From: Terrimonas ginsenosidimutans | GTDB taxonomy: Bacteria; Bacteroidota; Bacteroidia; Chitinophagales; Chitinophagaceae | Length of the DNA: 64,000 nt | Direction of reading: 5' to 3' | Assembly (NCBI RefSeq): GCF_022012415.1 | Contig: NZ_JAKLTR010000015.1 | Span: forward strand, 124,001 to 188,000 | In this document: positions 1 through 8,489 of the stretch, piece by piece | How the letters are laid out: each line of letters opens with the position of its first letter | How positions within the stretch are numbered: the first letter of the stretch is position 1 | Position numbers and translations under genes: made by a program | Notes under the pieces: generated by a model | Told to the model about the DNA's origin: nothing | The model's input: only the letters and a program-made list of their open reading frames with translations | The model's database searches: none

Positions 1-1
1 C

Positions 2-1072
2 ATTGATACTGACTGGAGGGTTATTGCCTGGAATAATGCAAGTGCTGACCAGACCGGCATTACGAAGACCGCAGCGATGAATCAGTTGATCATGGACCTC
101 ATGCCTCAATTATCAAAGGACAGGGAAACCATGAATGCCATCATCCAGGCATTTAACGGATGGAAAAGCTTTTTACCTGCCCAAAGGAATACATTTAACC
201 GGCATCACCATGAAAATCATTTTCTGCCATTAAAGAATAATGAGGGTACTGTTGTAGGAGTAATGAATGTAATGCATGATGTATCGCACCGGATCAAAGC
301 AGAACAACAACTGCAACGCTTGAATGATGAGCTCGAAATCAAGTACCGCCAACTAAAACGTGTATCAAATGATCTTTCAACCTTTACAGGTATCACAGGT
401 ACGAATCTGAAAGAACCTGTCAAGATGATCTATACAGGTCTGGAACAACTTGCACGCACGGACGGTCATGTATTATCCAATAACAGTAAAGCGAAGCTGA
501 GGAAAATGCAATCATCACTGAATCGCATAAACCTCTTGCTCGACGATATCCTTTCCCTTTCCGAAATAAATACTATTCTTGAAAAAACAGAAGAAGTTGA
601 TCTGAATGAAGTCTTCCAATCGGTGCTGGAAGATTCAAAACTTGGCGCAAAGATCAAAGAGAAAGGTGCTGTGATCGAAGTCAATGAACTTCCGGCCATT
701 CATGGGAACAGGGAAATGCTTGGCTTCCTGTTCTTCCATCTGCTTGATAACGCAATCAAATTCCAATCTCCGGAGAATACACCGGTTGTACGTGTAGAAG
801 CAGACATCATTGAAGCCGGAAATGCAATAAAGCATACAACGCCTAAAAAACTCTGCCGCATATCTTTTATCGACAATGGCATCGGTTTCGATGAAGAACA
901 GGGCCAGCGCATTTTTCACATGTTCGACAAACTTCATCCCGATCGTTTCCGCGGATCAGGCATTGGCCTTGCCATCTGTGAAAAGGTCATGGACGCGCAT
1001 AATGGTTTTATTAAAGCTTACAGTAAGCTGGGAGAAGGAAGCCGGTTCGAGTGCTACTTCTTACGCGAATGA
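2..1072 (+). CDS. PAS / GHKL sensor-kinase-like protein, 5' end cut by window
   Basis: The reading frame is open from base 2, so the N-terminus lies outside the window. The visible part starts in a PAS-like segment (DTDWRVIAWNN), followed by a coiled linker, a DHp-like helix pair and a GHKL ATPase domain with N box (LLDNAIKF), G1 (DNGIGF) and G2 (GSGIGLAI). The H-box is abnormal: where paralogues in this window read SHDLQEP, this one reads GTNLKEP. The phosphoacceptor His is replaced by Thr (codon 401-403) and the next Asp by Asn. It may therefore bind ATP but not autophosphorylate in cis, which would make it a pseudokinase, a modulator of another kinase, or a decaying gene. The frame is otherwise intact and the ATP site looks complete. 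It ends just before a strong hairpin terminator. Confidence 0.85.
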   Translation: MDTDWRVIAWNNASADQTGITKTAAMNQLIMDLMPQLSKDRETMNAIIQAFNGWKSFLPAQRNTFNRHHHENHFLPLKNNEGTVVGVMNVMHDVSHRIKAEQQLQRLNDELEIKYRQLKRVSNDLSTFTGITGTNLKEPVKMIYTGLEQLARTDGHVLSNNSKAKLRKMQSSLNRINLLLDDILSLSEINTILEKTEEVDLNEVFQSVLEDSKLGAKIKEKGAVIEVNELPAIHGNREMLGFLFFHLLDNAIKFQSPENTPVVRVEADIIEAGNAIKHTTPKKLCRISFIDNGIGFDEEQGQRIFHMFDKLHPDRFRGSGIGLAICEKVMDAHNGFIKAYSKLGEGSRFECYFLRE

Positions 1073-1116
1073 TCCGCGAATACGAATACTCATAAACAGA
1101 GCAGAGCACGACAGGT

Positions 1117-1172
1117 AAGCAATTGCCGCCTCATTGAAAAATAAACTCTTCAATGAAGCGGCAATTGCTTTT
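1117..1172. terminator. Bidirectional hairpin terminator
   Basis: The arms at about 1117-1138 and 1151-1169 (core GCAATTGCCGC / GCGGCAATTGC, extended by TCATTGAA / TTCAATGA) form a long stem, with T-rich sequence on the plus side. It lies between the convergent kinase-like gene and the small minus-strand gene at 1181-1450. Confidence 0.8.
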
Positions 1173-1180
1173 GCAGGATT

Positions 1181-1450
1181 CTACCCGTGAACATCAGCGG
1201 CCATTCGCCGGTCGTTCGCGACCGCTTTTGCGATCGTTGTTTTCAGCTCAACAATATTTTCCGGTATTCCGGCAGTGGAAAGATCCAGCTTGCCGTTTTC
1301 TTCCTTGAGGAGATGATGGCCGTAGAGTTGAACCTCCAGTTCGCCATTCATGATCGTGATGCGATATTCTTTACGATCTTCTTTTTGTTTCACCATACGG
1401 ATCAATGCCTCGTATTGAGATTCCCGATAGTTAAAGGTTACTGAGAACAT
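1181..1450 (-). CDS. Small conserved-looking hypothetical protein, 89 aa
   Basis: This is an 89-residue charged protein starting MFSVTFNYRESQYEALIR. It has alternating beta-strand-like and charged segments, with no signal peptide and no membrane segment. Composition is normal for a cytosolic protein, and the gene is bounded downstream by the 1117-1172 terminator. I do not recognise the family. The frame on the opposite strand has a less protein-like translation, so the minus strand is preferred. Confidence 0.6.
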   Translation of the reverse strand: MFSVTFNYRESQYEALIRMVKQKEDRKEYRITIMNGELEVQLYGHHLLKEENGKLDLSTAGIPENIVELKTTIAKAVANDRRMAADVHG

Positions 1451-1828
1451 ATTTGTTCGATTAAAATCATCTTAGAGAATAGAGTACGGATTAAAATAGT
1501 TTCATTATGCATTTACCAAAATATCTGCCGGTTTTTGCAATAAATGGATAATTCAAAGAGACCGCGCTGCTGCTGTCTTTGCAGACATCATAATGATCTT
1601 TGCAACAACAGTAAGCTATTACTAAAGGAAAATAATTACACATTTCGGGGAATTAGCTCCAATTTTTTTATTCGATGCAGCAAGTAGGATCTGCTTCATT
1701 CTAAAATCAGGGAAAAGCCGGAGTGTCGCCAAGGCTAACAACTTATCTGATGACCATACTCGAGCCACTGAGTTTTTGCAACAGTCAATCATTCGAAGCC
1801 TATTGATACAATAGTTGTATTTTGCCTC
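1451..1828. other. Intergenic, no confident gene
   Basis: About 380 bp upstream of two divergent genes. It is AT-rich with short open frames of poor composition. No RNA gene or clear repeat is seen. A sequence close to the -7 box (GTATTTTGCC, about 1814-1823) lies just before the ATG at 1829 and could make a nearly leaderless transcript. Confidence 0.4.
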
Positions 1829-2902
1829 ATGCAAGAAAGCTTCCTTCTATATGGCGCGAACGGATATACCGGAGAACTGATCGCACGATTTGCCTCACAA
1901 TACCAGCTGAAACCTATTCTCGCCGGGCGCCGGAAGGAGGCAATCGAGCCGCTTGCCCAAAAACTGGGGCTGCCGTTCCGGATCTTCGACCTGAACGACC
2001 AGCCAGCCCTGATCAACGCACTGAAAGAGGTTAGACTGATAGTGCATTGCGCCGGCCCATACGATCATACCGCTGAACCGGTGATCACTGCCTGTCTGCA
2101 AACAGGCACTCATTATATCGATCTTAACGGAGATCTGGATGTATTTGAAAAGATCAAAAGCTATGATGCGGCGGCGAAAGAAAAAAACGTCATGCTCCTG
2201 CCCGGCGCCGGATTTGACGTAGTGCCAACCGACTGTCTTGCGCTCTGGCTGAAGAAAAAACTGCCGGACGCCACCCATCTTGAAATTGCTTTTGCCATTC
2301 CCGGAAGCAAACTTTCGCGTGGCACTTCACTCACTACTGTCTTAAAACTTGGCGAACCTGGTGCGATAAGAAAAAACGGGATCATTACGCACGAACCGGT
2401 GGGCAAAACGGGCAAGACCGTCCCATTCATTACGGCTGATGGAAAAACAAAAGATCTTTTTGTAATGAGTATTCCATGGGGCGACGTTTCAACCGCTCAC
2501 TTCTCTACAGGGATTCCCAATATCAATAGCTACACGGGCATTCCGAAAGCTGCCTGGTTCTTTAACAAAGGGCAGGTATTGTTCAACTGGTTACTCCGGA
2601 CTTCATTTATGCGCAATCTTATCCGGGCGATCATCAATAAACAATCACCCGGCCCTGATGACGCTATGCGGGCAAAGTCAGTAAGCCTGATCCGCGCAGA
2701 GGTTAGTAACGCAAAAGGAGAAACAGTGACAGCAGTTATGCAAACGCCGGAAGCATACGAGCTTACTGCAGCAAGCATGTTGCTCGTATCGCAGAAAATT
2801 CTGAGGGGAAACTTCAAACCAGGATATCAGACGCCATCGACTGCATATGGTGAAGACCTGGTAATGGAGCTGGAGGGAGTTCATCGTTCAGAACTCAGAT
2901 AG
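1829..2902 (+). CDS. Saccharopine dehydrogenase-like NAD(P)-binding oxidoreductase
   Basis: A 357-residue protein with an N-terminal Rossmann glycine motif (YGANGYTGELIA, residues about 8-19) followed by an AGRR segment typical of the saccharopine dehydrogenase/trans-acting enoyl reductase family. Two further family-like segments are HCAGPY (about residue 73) and PGAGFDVVPTDC (about residue 125). The family reduces or oxidises a range of substrates; lysine metabolism is not implied. The protein has no signal peptide and is probably cytosolic. It is monocistronic, and the substrate cannot be read from the sequence. Confidence 0.85.
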   Translation: MQESFLLYGANGYTGELIARFASQYQLKPILAGRRKEAIEPLAQKLGLPFRIFDLNDQPALINALKEVRLIVHCAGPYDHTAEPVITACLQTGTHYIDLNGDLDVFEKIKSYDAAAKEKNVMLLPGAGFDVVPTDCLALWLKKKLPDATHLEIAFAIPGSKLSRGTSLTTVLKLGEPGAIRKNGIITHEPVGKTGKTVPFITADGKTKDLFVMSIPWGDVSTAHFSTGIPNINSYTGIPKAAWFFNKGQVLFNWLLRTSFMRNLIRAIINKQSPGPDDAMRAKSVSLIRAEVSNAKGETVTAVMQTPEAYELTAASMLLVSQKILRGNFKPGYQTPSTAYGEDLVMELEGVHRSELR

Positions 2903-2940
2903 CTGGTCACGGAATAAATCTTCCGCTATCTAAGCCCCGC

Positions 2941-3792
2941 TCAAAGCTCCCTGATGAATTCCTTCAGGCTTTTCCGTTTTCTTCCCAGTAATTTCTCCAG
3001 ATCGTCATGCACACCGGCAAACTCGTTTGCTTTGATACTTTGCGCCATGCTAATGTAAAAATTGATCTCCTCTTCGCTCATTCCCAGATCCAGCAGCACT
3101 TCTGCAAAGGCATCATCTGGGATATTGGTGTATTCTCCGTCCAGCCCCTTTTCAGATTTCAGCAATGCCGCCACTGTATCAAAGCCTGCCGCTTCGGCGC
3201 CAGTGATATGAAACATCTCATTGCCGCTCCTCTTACGCAAAAGTTCTCCGGCTAACGCTTCCGCGATATCGATCCGGGAAGCATAACTGATCCTGCCCTC
3301 TCCCGCCGGATAATAGATCTTCCCATCTGCTAATGCATTGCTGACAAAAAGGGGGATGGTTTCCATATACATGCTATTCCTGAAAAAACTGTATTGAAGC
3401 CCGGCGTCGGCGATCGCATTTTCTGTAGCCCCGCAGGTAACGGCCGCCCGAAAAAGCTTCTCCTTTCCCGGATTCAATGTGCTGACATATACAATACGCT
3501 TAACATCGCTGTTGACGGCAGCATTTACAACATTCTTCTCCTGCCTGTCGGCCTGTTCTCCGTACACAGCGGAAGATACCTGCATGATCGTATCGCAACC
3601 ATCGAATGCTTCTTCCATAGATGATACATTTTCATAATCGCCCTGCCGGATCTGTATGCCGCTTGAAGAGAGTTCATTCATTTTTGAAGGATCTCTTACT
3701 ACGGCCACAAGATCAGAAGGATTGGCTGCTTTGAGCAGGAAAAACAGTGTTGCTTTCCCCAAATTTCCATTCGCTCCGGTAATTGCTATCAT
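2941..3792 (-). CDS. NmrA-like / quinone oxidoreductase 2-type atypical SDR
   Basis: The protein begins MIAITGANGNLGKAT, the dinucleotide-binding GxxGxxG of NmrA/QOR2-like atypical short-chain dehydrogenases, and has 283 residues. The ATG at 3792 is chosen; a GTG seven codons upstream (3813) would only add a non-conserved tail. VYVSTLNP and SFFRNSMYMETIP are family-like segments for substrate and cofactor contacts. Such proteins act as NADPH-dependent quinone reductases or redox sensors. It converges with the 1829-2902 gene. Confidence 0.85.
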   Translation of the reverse strand: MIAITGANGNLGKATLFFLLKAANPSDLVAVVRDPSKMNELSSSGIQIRQGDYENVSSMEEAFDGCDTIMQVSSAVYGEQADRQEKNVVNAAVNSDVKRIVYVSTLNPGKEKLFRAAVTCGATENAIADAGLQYSFFRNSMYMETIPLFVSNALADGKIYYPAGEGRISYASRIDIAEALAGELLRKRSGNEMFHITGAEAAGFDTVAALLKSEKGLDGEYTNIPDDAFAEVLLDLGMSEEEINFYISMAQSIKANEFAGVHDDLEKLLGRKRKSLKEFIREL

Positions 3793-3846
3793 AATTATCG
3801 TTTTTGATAGCACAAAGCTAGAACGGAGTGAAGAGGAGAAACAGGG

Positions 3847-4160
3847 CTAATCCGGCATAAGGATGAAAAGACCGGTGAATGGAAGAATATTCCGGTGGAA
3901 GGGATGGCCGACGGTCAGTGGCTGATCTGCCATGATTATAGCACCTCCCCTGTTCCCGCAAACAGCACTGTCATACCAGGCTTAGATACTACTGCTATGC
4001 GTTGGACCATCGGACACCGAGCTATTATGGTATTTTGTCAAGATAACTATCCCGGCTCCTTTGCGGCTCATGTACCTATGCTCATGACTATTCCGGCAGA
4101 GAACTGATGGAGGAAGTGTGGTGGCAATCACGAAATTTCCGCAAAGGACCTGGGGGGTAA
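3847..4160 (+). pseudogene. Degenerate coding remnant, unidentified
   Basis: Two protein-like stretches lie in different plus-strand frames. The first (3847-4107) contains RHKDEKTGEWKNIPVEG. The second ends at 4158-4160 and contains HDYSGRELMEEVWWQSRNF. Both look like translated protein but cannot be joined without a frameshift, and neither has a credible start. Together with the neighbouring exonuclease pseudogene this suggests a decayed locus. The parent family is not recognised. Confidence 0.3.
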
Positions 4161-4208
4161 TAAGGTGGCGGCCTCTTGTCTTTTAATCCGGACTTTGTAC
4201 AAGGCAGC

Positions 4209-4467
4209 TTATTTTCCAATGGCCATTTTGGTTATAACAGGAAGATGATCACTTAATTTTTTCATTTAAGACTTGCTTAAGATTAGACCGGGCCTGTACT
4301 ATCGCGAACGATCTTCGATGCAGCATTTTTGTTAAACAGGATATGATCGATCCTCCATCTCGGCTTGCCGGCGGGATGCGAGTAAACGGTTGTACCAGCC
4401 AGCGATATCCTTTATTCTTAAGAAGTTTGTTCAGCAACGCGTCTTTTACATCCTCGGTCCGGATCAT
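4209..4467 (-). pseudogene. Exonuclease III-like (EEP superfamily) gene remnant
   Basis: Three minus-strand pieces in shifted frames together read like the C-terminal half of an endonuclease/exonuclease/phosphatase protein. They are GYRWLVQPF, then TVYSHPAGKPRWRIDHILF continuing to RDSTGPV and a stop, then LSDHLPVITKMAIGK ending at the stop at 4209-4211. RIDHIL and SDHLPV match the family's conserved RxDyil and SDHxPv motifs, the latter carrying the catalytic Asp-His. At least two frameshifts and a missing N-terminal half make it non-functional. Confidence 0.7.
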
Positions 4468-4529
4468 TTAATCAATAACACGGGTGATCTCTTCCCTTAA
4501 GACCCTGCATACTATCTTTACCAGCAGTT

Positions 4530-5057
4530 ATGGACATAAATTTTGAAGATATCGGCTACCTTCAGCACGGAACCACCCGCCAGCAACAGGCGTTCAGGGT
4601 TCTGACCACCTATCACATATTGGAAAAGCTGGAGAAGTTCCAGCCACTGCTGGTTGGCACGATCCCCCTGAACATTGACATTGAAGGAAGCGACCTGGAT
4701 ATCGTTTGCTGCTGGAATAATGAAGACGCTTTTACCGATCATCTGTTCCAGGCTTTCGGCGACATGGAACAGTATGAATCGCGTAAGACTTGTATCCGCG
4801 AAGAACGGTCTGTAATCTGCAGCTTTATGCTTGAAGGCTTTCCAGTAGAAATATTCGGACAAGCCATTGCAAGCAATGAACAAATGGGCTATCGCCACCT
4901 GCTGATCGAAAACAAGCTGCTAAATGAAAAAGGAGAACACTTCAGAAAGGAAATAATCCGCCTGAAAGAAAAAGGCTTAAAAACAGAACCGGCATTCGCA
5001 ACATTGCTTGGACTGGAGGGAGACCCTTACATAGCACTTTTGAAACTTGAGACCTGA
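4530..5057 (+). CDS. DUF4269 family protein (nucleotidyltransferase-like)
   Basis: A 175-residue cytosolic protein. LLVGTIPLNIDIEGSDLDI resembles the GS-x-DxD core of nucleotidyltransferase-fold proteins, which fits DUF4269. FPVEIFGQ and GYRHLLIE follow in the expected order. Length agrees with the family. The molecular function of DUF4269 is not established to my knowledge. A near-match to the -7 box (TATCTTTA, 4513-4520) precedes the ATG by 10 bp. Confidence 0.85.
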   Translation: MDINFEDIGYLQHGTTRQQQAFRVLTTYHILEKLEKFQPLLVGTIPLNIDIEGSDLDIVCCWNNEDAFTDHLFQAFGDMEQYESRKTCIREERSVICSFMLEGFPVEIFGQAIASNEQMGYRHLLIENKLLNEKGEHFRKEIIRLKEKGLKTEPAFATLLGLEGDPYIALLKLET

Positions 5058-5104
5058 CTACATAAACTCCTATTCATATATCTCTTCCTCTTTTCCCTCT
5101 GGTC

Positions 5105-6553
5105 CTACTCCTGGCTGCGATTGAAAACTATATGAAATTGCGTACCGCTCTGCAACTCACTTCTGACATCAATTGCCGCATTATGTGACTGAATGATCGA
5201 ATAAGAAACAGACAGCCCCAACCCTACCCCGTTTTTCTTCAGGGTAAAAAATGGCTCGAATAATCTTGACAGATGCTCCTGCGGAATACCGGCACCATTA
5301 TCCGCAATCAATACGGATACGTGGTTGCCGCTTCCATTGATCGTCACCGTTAATTCGCCTTTGCCGGATTCCATTGCTTCAACGGCATTGATCAGGATAT
5401 TGGTGAATGCGATCACCAGCTTCGCTTTGTTGGCGGGGATCACAACTTCCGTATCCGGATAAACTTTATTGAGATAGATCTTTTGAAGATTCATCCTGTC
5501 TGCGATCATTTGAATGCTTTCATCAAGGATCTCCTGCAAACTATGTGGCTGGAAAGTCAGTTCAAGCGGTTTTGTAAGGTCCAGCAGTTCTGTAATGATA
5601 TGATTGATCCGTGTACAATTCCGTTTCATGATCTCCATTAAAGAGGTCTTCTCTTCCTCACTGTCGAGCGGCATGGAGAAATGCTCGATCGACAGACTGA
5701 TATTGTTCAGTGGATTTCTGATCTCATGTGCAAGTGTACGCATCAGCCGCTCATTCATTGCCAGCTTATGCGCCTGCAGGTTCGCAAGCTCTGCTTTTTT
5801 GATGCCGGAAATATCGTGCAAGATCCCATGCACAACGGGCTTGTCTTCATTATCCTTCGAAAAAGCAAGTGAAAGCAGGCAGGCCTTCTTTTCTTTTTCT
5901 GCATCCTCCATTTCTATTTCCAGGTCATGGAAATTCTGTTTTTCTGAGAACAACTTCAGCACACGGTCTTTTGATGCTTCAGTTTTGATGAATTCCAACA
6001 GGTTAAAATCCATCAGGTCCTCGCTGCCCAATTTGAACAAACCAGTGGCAGCCCGGTTCACTTCACGAAAGTTCAGCGCTTCGTCTGCAATAAAAACCGC
6101 GTCCTTCGATGTTTCAAAAAGGTTCCGGTATTTGTTTTCCCGCGCTTTCAGTTCTTTCAGATCACCGGCACGAACAAGTGAATAGCGGATACAACGTTCC
6201 AGCTTTTCGGTCGTCAATTCAGACTTGACCAGGTAATCAGTAGCGCCACTTTCCATCGCTTTGATATCGATGACCTTGTTGCCTTTTCCGGTAAGGATCA
6301 CAAACGGATCGTCAAAACCTTCTTCCTGCGCCGCCTGTAGCAGATCAAGACCTGTGTAATTACCCAGGCGATAATCCACAAAATAAATATCGCTTGAGCG
6401 TTGACGGATGATCTCTATCGCGGAATTATAGTCATTACACCATTCAATCGCAAAACGGCCGCCTTCAATCGCCTTAATGTAATCGGAGATAATGAAAAAA
6501 TCGTCTTCATCATCATCGACAATAACAATTTTGAATTCTCTCGTGCTAAGCAT
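5105..6553 (-). CDS. Receiver-PAS-histidine kinase hybrid
   Basis: A 482-residue cytosolic protein. Its order is a receiver domain (acidic pair VDDDEDD, phosphoacceptor Asp about D60 in YFVDYRLG, Lys in DYLVKSE), a PAS domain (about 140-255), a DHp helix with intact H-box (LAHEIRNPL, H276), and a GHKL ATPase (N box NILINAVEAM, G1 ADNGAGI, G2 GVGLGL). The ATG overlaps the TAA of the upstream kinase gene (TAATG), so translation is probably coupled. The receiver-first layout suggests its kinase activity is gated by phosphotransfer from another kinase, plausibly the coupled one. Confidence 0.9.
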   Translation of the reverse strand: MLSTREFKIVIVDDDEDDFFIISDYIKAIEGGRFAIEWCNDYNSAIEIIRQRSSDIYFVDYRLGNYTGLDLLQAAQEEGFDDPFVILTGKGNKVIDIKAMESGATDYLVKSELTTEKLERCIRYSLVRAGDLKELKARENKYRNLFETSKDAVFIADEALNFREVNRAATGLFKLGSEDLMDFNLLEFIKTEASKDRVLKLFSEKQNFHDLEIEMEDAEKEKKACLLSLAFSKDNEDKPVVHGILHDISGIKKAELANLQAHKLAMNERLMRTLAHEIRNPLNNISLSIEHFSMPLDSEEEKTSLMEIMKRNCTRINHIITELLDLTKPLELTFQPHSLQEILDESIQMIADRMNLQKIYLNKVYPDTEVVIPANKAKLVIAFTNILINAVEAMESGKGELTVTINGSGNHVSVLIADNGAGIPQEHLSRLFEPFFTLKKNGVGLGLSVSYSIIQSHNAAIDVRSELQSGTQFHIVFNRSQE

Positions 6554-7590
6554 TAATTAAGGCTTTGAGGTAAAAATAAGATAAATCGCGCTCCTTCATT
6601 TTCAGTTGCATCAGCATATATCAACCCCTGATGGTTTTCTACAATCTTCTTACAAACTGCCAGTCCGAGACCGCTCCCCGGATAGGCAGATTTCCCATGC
6701 AATCGCACAAACGGCCTGAAGATCTTTTCCGCATCCTGCCGGTTAAAACCAATTCCATGATCCTGGACAGTGATCTTATAAAATTTGATGCCATTCTGCA
6801 GCGAGTGAAATTTCATCTCTTCGATTGACGCTTGCACGGCTGAAACTTGAATGAACGCTTGTTCATTTTGAGAAAAGATAACTGCATTTTCCAGCAGGTT
6901 AGTGAATAACATCCGGATGGAAAGCACATCGCCTTTGAGCGGCGGGAGGGAATTTATCTCCAGTGTGATGCTCTTTCCCGGGTGCTTTCTGCGGCATTCC
7001 GCGATCAACTCCTTCACCAGTTCACCCAGGTAAATTTCTTCTTTTGGACCAGGTATGTTAACACTTGCAAGCTTTGTCAGCCCATCGATCATTGCACGCA
7101 TATCCCTGATATTGGCTTCTATACGCGGCACAAATGCCGCCCCTTCGCCGGACGGATCTATCTTACCCGTGAGCCTTTCTATCAACACTCCGAGCTTTCG
7201 AAGTGGCGCATCAAGGTCATGAGATGCCAGATTGATCAGCTCTTCAAATTCCTTATCAGCGGCTTTTCCGTGATGGTGAAGACAAGTCACTTCGCAAAAA
7301 AGGAGTTCATCAAAACCGCTACCAGTAAGGTTTGTAACGGATCTTACCCTGCAACTGTAATTTTTGCCATTCGTTTCAGTGAACGTAAAACTGTGCTCTC
7401 TGTCTCCGGTAAGCTGCAACGCTTCGATCCAGCCGGAATGAAGGAATAGCGCCGTTTGCTGTTCATCCGCCACCACCTCAAAATATTTTTTTATGGACGT
7501 ATTGGTATACAATATATCTTTCTGCGGTCTGTTATAGCAAAAGAAAAGTTGTAGAGGTATAGTGGCTGGTGTTGAGTTTCCGGGAAGCAT
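6553..7590 (-). CDS. PAS-like sensor histidine kinase
   Basis: A 345-residue protein without membrane segments. A divergent PAS-like N-terminus (about 1-105) is followed by DHp with intact H-box (ASHDLDAPL, H124) and a GHKL domain with N box (NLLENAVIF), G1 (QDHGIGF) and G2 (GSGLGLAV). It is the first gene of the pair with 5105-6553 and overlaps it at TAATG. Only about 24 bp separate it from the divergent receiver gene at 7615, so the two promoters must overlap and may be co-regulated. Confidence 0.9.
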   Translation of the reverse strand: MLPGNSTPATIPLQLFFCYNRPQKDILYTNTSIKKYFEVVADEQQTALFLHSGWIEALQLTGDREHSFTFTETNGKNYSCRVRSVTNLTGSGFDELLFCEVTCLHHHGKAADKEFEELINLASHDLDAPLRKLGVLIERLTGKIDPSGEGAAFVPRIEANIRDMRAMIDGLTKLASVNIPGPKEEIYLGELVKELIAECRRKHPGKSITLEINSLPPLKGDVLSIRMLFTNLLENAVIFSQNEQAFIQVSAVQASIEEMKFHSLQNGIKFYKITVQDHGIGFNRQDAEKIFRPFVRLHGKSAYPGSGLGLAVCKKIVENHQGLIYADATENEGARFILFLPQSLN

Positions 7591-7614
7591 TAATTTTATC
7601 CTTAAATTCTGGTG

Positions 7615-7956
7615 ATGCTAAAATTAAAAGTTTTATTTGTTGATGATGAAACAGATTTCTGTCTGTTGATGAAGAATTTTTTTACGAAGAAGAACTACGA
7701 TGTGTTTTTAGCATATACCCTTAATGAGGGGTTAGATCAATTGGAACAGGTGAAGCCGGACATATTATTTCTTGATAACAATCTTCCTGACGGAAAAGGA
7801 TGGGAACATGTAGACGCGATTGTAGAAAAAAATCCACACTTACGGCTTTATCTCGCAAGCGCACACTACAAAGGGGAAGAGATTTTTGCTGAATATCCGC
7901 AGGTAACGGTTTGGGAAAAACCATTATCGATGAGCCTGCTTCACTCCTCCTTCTGA
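7615..7956 (+). CDS. Stand-alone receiver domain protein
   Basis: A 113-residue CheY-like protein. It has the acidic pair VDDE, a phosphoacceptor Asp (D54 in LFLDNNLPDG), a Ser in LASAHY and a Lys in VWEKP. There is no output domain. The ATG at 7615 is chosen over the GTG directly before it. The last alpha-helix is short (ends SLLHSSF), so the fold may be slightly truncated. It probably relays phosphate within the local kinase set. Its stop is 2 bp from the stop of the convergent receiver gene. Confidence 0.85.
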   Translation: MLKLKVLFVDDETDFCLLMKNFFTKKNYDVFLAYTLNEGLDQLEQVKPDILFLDNNLPDGKGWEHVDAIVEKNPHLRLYLASAHYKGEEIFAEYPQVTVWEKPLSMSLLHSSF

Positions 7957-7958
7957 AC

Positions 7959-8378
7959 TTACCCGCCTTGGCTGAAAGAAAGCATCTGACGAACGGTCTC
8001 TTTATAATCCTTCACATTCACCGGTTTGATCAGGTAGTCGACGGCACCAAGTTCAAGGCATTTTTTCTTATAAGTATCCGACCCTGAAGTACTCCATATC
8101 ACCTTGGGGATCCGCGAAAAACGCTCCTGCTTTTTCAACTCGGTCAGGATCTCAGCGCCGTTCAATTCCGGCATATTGTAATCCAGCACCAGCAAACAGG
8201 GTAATTCATCATCGGACAGCGATTCCAGTGTGTTGATGAGCGCCCTTCCTTTATCGATAAATAAAAGCGAAAAGGAATTGTCTATTGTTGCAAATATTTC
8301 TCTCAGCAGATCGATGTCGTCGATATCATCCTCTCCGAAAATGATCGATCGGTTGTTGATTCCGGTTTTTATTGGCAC
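7959..8378 (-). CDS. Stand-alone receiver domain protein (Rcp1-like)
   Basis: A 139-residue single-domain response regulator with acidic residues FGEDDIDD, a phosphoacceptor Asp (D66 in LVLDYNMPELNG), a Ser/Thr in WSTSGS and a Lys in YLIKPVN. The extra acidic residues and the length resemble Rcp1-type receivers that partner cytosolic PAS or phytochrome kinases. The start is GTG at 8378; an in-frame stop lies a few codons upstream and no ATG alternative exists. It is divergent from the giant kinase gene at 8490. Confidence 0.85.
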   Translation of the reverse strand: MPIKTGINNRSIIFGEDDIDDIDLLREIFATIDNSFSLLFIDKGRALINTLESLSDDELPCLLVLDYNMPELNGAEILTELKKQERFSRIPKVIWSTSGSDTYKKKCLELGAVDYLIKPVNVKDYKETVRQMLSFSQGG

Positions 8379-8489
8379 AGTTTTTAATGCTTCTTAAGGT
8401 TCGCGAAAGTTAAGATTTATTTAAGTCCCATTACACCCACTCTGCAATTTTATTTGTCGCAATAAACTCCATAACCGAAATAAACCCGG

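Noticed and set aside
1622-1834. 70-codon minus-strand open frame
   Set aside because: Overlaps the start of the saccharopine dehydrogenase-like gene and has no coding character.
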